DNA of 9,101 bases from JABSOG01 sp047617105 (GTDB lineage: Bacteria; Pseudomonadota; Gammaproteobacteria; Enterobacterales; Alteromonadaceae): the NCBI GenBank assembly GCA_047617105.1, contig JBLGCB010000280.1, positions 1 through 9,101 on the forward strand, read 5' to 3'. Below the pieces are notes generated by a model that saw only the letters and a list, made by a program, of their open reading frames with translations, did not search any database and had not been told where the DNA came from. The position numbers were made by a program, and so were the translations under genes. This document shows positions 6,702 to 9,101 of the stretch, piece after piece (within the stretch, counting starts at the first letter, position 1; each line of letters begins with the position of its first letter).

Positions 6702-7490
6702 CTAAAAGTCTCTTTTATAAATAGTGACACTGATGCCGCCACCAAAATCTGTCAATTTCCAACGTTCCATTTCAAACCCAGTGACATCAATGTGGCTCCA
6801 TTGTGATGGGTCTTTACCTTTATTTTGCGGATTGTCTGAGGGTATACCGTGGCAACCGAGGCAGAGTTTTGACATTTTTAAAGGCACAAAATAGCGATAG
6901 GCAGGTTTACCGTCAAAGGTTGAGGTATCATCAAAATAAATATTGAGGCTAAGTTTGCGGATAACCTCCATGGTAGAGACTTCCCATTTATCTGGCACGT
7001 TTAATTTATTTCTCAAATTGCCAAGGTTAGTGATTCTGATCTTGACCCCGAGACCTTTGGTGGACAGTTTTTCAGATAACTGGAAGGCATAAATGGCCGG
7101 AATAAAACCTTTGTAGGCGATGTCATCGTCTTTGATTAAAGTTCGATTGTCTTCCATGACCTCAACCATCACTTCAACCATCATTTTTTTCAAAATGTGA
7201 TTTTGTTTGGGGAATTCGGTTTTAAAATTCTCTTTATAGGCGAGTTTAACATTGGCGATAAATTTATTGCCGAATAACTTAGATTTGTCGCCGCCTGTTT
7301 GGTTAATCAATGGTTGATTTTTAAAAATGTAGTTCATCGAAGCACGGTACATTTTTGAGAGTTCGCTGACAATAACAATGGTGTCGGCGTCTTGAGCTGA
7401 TGTTGGACTTGCTGCTCCGGCGGCATAAGCACTGCCTGAAAACCATAACCACATCCATAAGGTAGAAAGAAATATCGCCGTTTTACGCAT
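6702..7490 (-). CDS. Periplasmic haem-c protein of the DUF3365 / Tll0287-like family
   Basis: The 262-residue protein starts with a clear signal peptide (MRKTAIFLSTLWMWLWFSGSAYA, cut near residue 23) and carries one c-type haem attachment motif, CLGCH (Cys210, Cys213, His214). Before it come family-typical stretches: DIAYKGFIPAIYAFQLSEKL (123-142), KIRITNLGNLRNKLNVPDKWE (150-170) with the RN.LN.PD.WE pattern, and YRYFVPLKMSKLCLGCHG. After it, DFGGGISVTIY closes the domain. In other bacteria this domain often forms the extracytoplasmic sensor of kinases, cyclases and chemoreceptors, sensing redox state or small ligands. Here it stands alone as the first gene of a unit with a solute-binding protein and a membrane kinase, so a sensory partner role is inferred. 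A 380-base gap upstream leaves room for its own promoter. The ribosome site before ATG 7490 is weak. An electron-transfer role cannot be excluded. Confidence 0.87.
   Translation of the reverse strand: MRKTAIFLSTLWMWLWFSGSAYAAGAASPTSAQDADTIVIVSELSKMYRASMNYIFKNQPLINQTGGDKSKLFGNKFIANVKLAYKENFKTEFPKQNHILKKMMVEVMVEVMEDNRTLIKDDDIAYKGFIPAIYAFQLSEKLSTKGLGVKIRITNLGNLRNKLNVPDKWEVSTMEVIRKLSLNIYFDDTSTFDGKPAYRYFVPLKMSKLCLGCHGIPSDNPQNKGKDPSQWSHIDVTGFEMERWKLTDFGGGISVTIYKRDF
7158..7181 (-). repeat. 12-base tandem duplication encoding MVEV twice
   Basis: Units 7158-7169 and 7170-7181 match at 10 of 12 bases and encode the repeated MVEV within residues 104-111 of the haem protein, in a predicted helix. The frame is kept. 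Confidence 0.6.
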
Positions 7491-7870
7491 TGGAAACCAC
7501 GCCTGTTGAGAGAGAAAAGTTAACCATCATTTTAAACATTTGCTGCAAAGTCCTTACAAGTGTAGGGCGGCAATTCTCTTTTGTCCAGTGAGCAAGGCAA
7601 GTTCGTTACTTTGTTTTAAATCTACCGATCGTGATCTTTTGTTATGGGGGCAATTGCTATAAATATCATCACTTTGCATCAATTTTTGTCCGTTTTGTTG
7701 CAGTACTTTGAGCGGATATAGAAGGGGGGTTTATGTTGCGATTAAGGTGCTCGGTAGTTAAAGCAAAAGTTTGATGTCAGTTAGTCTTAAAGGTGACCAT
7801 GACGTTTGGATAATATTCCGTATCGAGGGTTTTTTGTCACATCCGATGTGACTGATCCTGCCGGACTGGA
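7491..7870. other. 380-base gap between the receiver-kinase and the haem-protein unit, probable promoter region
   Basis: No credible gene lies here; the short plus-strand reading frames entering it are antisense to the receiver-kinase. On the minus strand TTGATG (7682-7677) followed by a TTATAG-containing stretch (7662-7657) is a possible promoter for the haem-protein unit, but the 14-base spacing is poor. A palindrome lies at 7836-7852. No good terminator for the receiver-kinase was found, so partial read-through into the next three genes is possible. Confidence 0.45.
7836..7852. promoter_or_regulatory. 17-base perfect palindrome downstream of the receiver-kinase stop
   Basis: GTCACATC (7836-7843) and GATGTGAC (7845-7852) are exact reverse complements around one central base. 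The plus-strand side is preceded by six T, so the minus-strand transcript has the hairpin followed by six A, which is the wrong tail for a terminator of the minus-strand gene. A dimeric regulator site or an mRNA 3'-end hairpin are both possible. The half-sites TCACA/TGTGA are in the opposite order to a CRP site. Confidence 0.4.
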
Positions 7871-9064
7871 TTATTGGGTTTTATCTACCGAAGAATGCAC
7901 TGCTGGAAAGCGCACCACCACCTCCACCCCTTCGCCTGGAGCACTGTTCACCCTGATGATGCCTTCAAGGTCTTCTTCCACCAATTTTTTGATGATGCCC
8001 ATGCCCAATCCACTGCCACCTTTTCCTGTTTTGGTGGTATAGTAAGGTTCAAAAGCCTTTTCTAGGGTTTGATCGGACATACCCTGACCATCATCCTGAT
8101 AGGTCAACTTAATCCAGCCCTCATCTTCAGCCGCATCAATGGTAAATTGACCATAAACGCCTTGGGCATAACCATGCAACAGCGAGTTATTGATTAAATT
8201 GGTGATAATTTGTGAGATGGCACCAGGGTAACTGTTGATTTGAATGATGGCGGGTATTGTCGTGACCACCTTGTGGCTGGTGGCTTTTAATTTGGGTTTT
8301 AAGCTAAGCAGAATATTGTCGGTATATTCACGTAAATTAAAGGGCATGACGTCGTAACTACACTGATCAACAGCAACCAGTTTAAAGCTGTGTAAAATAC
8401 GTGATGCGTTGTCGATATTGGTTTGGGAAATTTGCAGTGCCTCATTTACCTGTTTTAAGAACGTCGATAACATTGCGGGTTTGAGGGTTTTACTGTCGAA
8501 AGCTTGTTGTAGCTCGCGAGCCTGATCGATGGTGAAACTTAATGCGGTGTTCAGGGTGCCCAGCGGGGTAGACACTTCATGGGCAATACTGCCGACAAAT
8601 GCGCCGAGGGACGACATTTTGGCTGAGTTGTGTACTAGGTCTTGGGCGAACTTAGATCGTTCGAGCAGTTTAAACTGATTGGCGATTCTGGCCAATACCT
8701 CATCTTGTTGGGCCGGTTTGGTGATGTAATCTGCACCGCCAACCGTGAAACCCTGGTGAACATCTTCTGGTTCAGTTTTGGCGGTGACAAAAATCACCGG
8801 GATATGTTTGGTGTCATTATTGCTCTTTAGGCGCTGACAGGTTTCATAACCATCAATGCCTGGCATCATCACATCCAATAAAATTAAGTCAGGTTTTACC
8901 CGCTCCGTGAGTTTTAGCGCTTTTTCACCACTGGTGACGGCCGAGATATCATAAGCCTCTGCGGCGAGGTAACAGCGAAGCAAATCAATATTCACCGGAT
9001 TATCATCCACGATAAGGATATTGCCCGTTTTCTTACCATTATTATCATCTTCAGTTAACTTCAT
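7871..9064 (-). CDS. Soluble receiver-histidine kinase (N-terminal REC, C-terminal HisKA-like and HATPase domains)
   Basis: The 397-residue protein has no membrane segment. Residues ~15-130 form a receiver domain with the acidic pair Asp20/Asp21, phospho-acceptor Asp64 in LLDVMMPG, Thr94 (VTAK) and Lys116 (ITKPA). A helix links it to a dimerisation region with His162 in SIAHEVSTPLG. The ATPase domain has NLINNS (289-294), DDGQGM (324-329), EPYYTTK (339-345) and GSGLGMGI (350-357). All key residues are present, so it should both accept and donate phosphate. There is no DNA-binding or enzymatic output domain. The kinase core closely resembles that of the membrane kinase at 3921-5909 (for example PGAISQIITNLINNSLLHG versus PGALAQITANLISNSILHG). 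It is on the same strand as the haem-protein unit, 380 bases upstream. The start is supported by a strong AGGAG ribosome site. It probably links the membrane kinase to an output regulator elsewhere. Confidence 0.92.
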   Translation of the reverse strand: MKLTEDDNNGKKTGNILIVDDNPVNIDLLRCYLAAEAYDISAVTSGEKALKLTERVKPDLILLDVMMPGIDGYETCQRLKSNNDTKHIPVIFVTAKTEPEDVHQGFTVGGADYITKPAQQDEVLARIANQFKLLERSKFAQDLVHNSAKMSSLGAFVGSIAHEVSTPLGTLNTALSFTIDQARELQQAFDSKTLKPAMLSTFLKQVNEALQISQTNIDNASRILHSFKLVAVDQCSYDVMPFNLREYTDNILLSLKPKLKATSHKVVTTIPAIIQINSYPGAISQIITNLINNSLLHGYAQGVYGQFTIDAAEDEGWIKLTYQDDGQGMSDQTLEKAFEPYYTTKTGKGGSGLGMGIIKKLVEEDLEGIIRVNSAPGEGVEVVVRFPAVHSSVDKTQ

Positions 9065-9069
9065 GAGGT

Positions 9070-9074
9070 CTCCT
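9070..9074 (-). promoter_or_regulatory. Ribosome binding site of the receiver-kinase gene
   Basis: AGGAG on the minus strand lies five bases before ATG 9064 and is the best Shine-Dalgarno match among the minus-strand genes, fixing this start. The remaining bases to the window edge are too few to show a promoter. Confidence 0.75.
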
Positions 9075-9101
9075 GTAAAAAAGCTAATAGTTTATCCATA
9101 T

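Noticed and set aside
7836..7852. CRP-type site
   Set aside because: The half-sites are TCACA then TGTGA, the reverse of the CRP order, and the spacing is five bases rather than six.
7806..8065. Small plus-strand reading frames at the 3' end of the receiver-kinase gene
   Set aside because: They are antisense to the intact ATPase domain and have biased, low-complexity products typical of shadow frames.

Overview
The window looks like a chromosomal stretch from a marine-type gammaproteobacterium, probably an Alteromonadales/Shewanella-like organism. This is inferred from the moderate-to-low GC, a PA14-type family 3 glycosidase, several stand-alone periplasmic SBP_bac_3-like proteins and kinase-rich signalling genes. 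No rRNA, tRNA, CRISPR array or transposase gene is visible.

Layout: (1) 1-1809, plus strand, is the 3' part of a family 3 beta-glucosidase with a PA14 insert; its 5' end lies outside the window. (2) 1810-2450 is a 641-base gap with a possible dispersed-repeat hairpin, a strong hairpin terminator, and an unusual cluster made of a perfect 11-bp inverted repeat inside two imperfect 29-base direct repeats. (3) 2451-3701, plus strand, is a probable two-gene unit: a secreted solute-binding-domain protein and an unrecognised 128-residue protein. (4) 3702-3920 separates convergent genes and is mostly filled by a nested inverted-repeat element whose right end supplies the stop codon of the next gene. 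(5) 7490-3921, minus strand, is a tight three-gene unit: a periplasmic haem-c protein of the DUF3365/Tll0287-like type, a second solute-binding-domain protein, and a membrane histidine kinase with a PAS domain. (6) 9064-7871, minus strand, is a soluble protein with an N-terminal receiver domain and a C-terminal histidine kinase; a 380-base gap separates it from the three-gene unit.

The most interesting reading is that the minus-strand genes form one signalling module. Haem-c DUF3365 domains and SBP domains are both known elsewhere as built-in sensor domains of kinases or cyclases. Here they are separate periplasmic proteins encoded directly upstream of a multi-pass membrane kinase. The two kinases have closely similar catalytic cores. 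The only receiver domain is on the soluble kinase, and no DNA-binding or other output regulator is present. A partner-sensed kinase passing its signal to the receiver-kinase is therefore a reasonable but unproven model.
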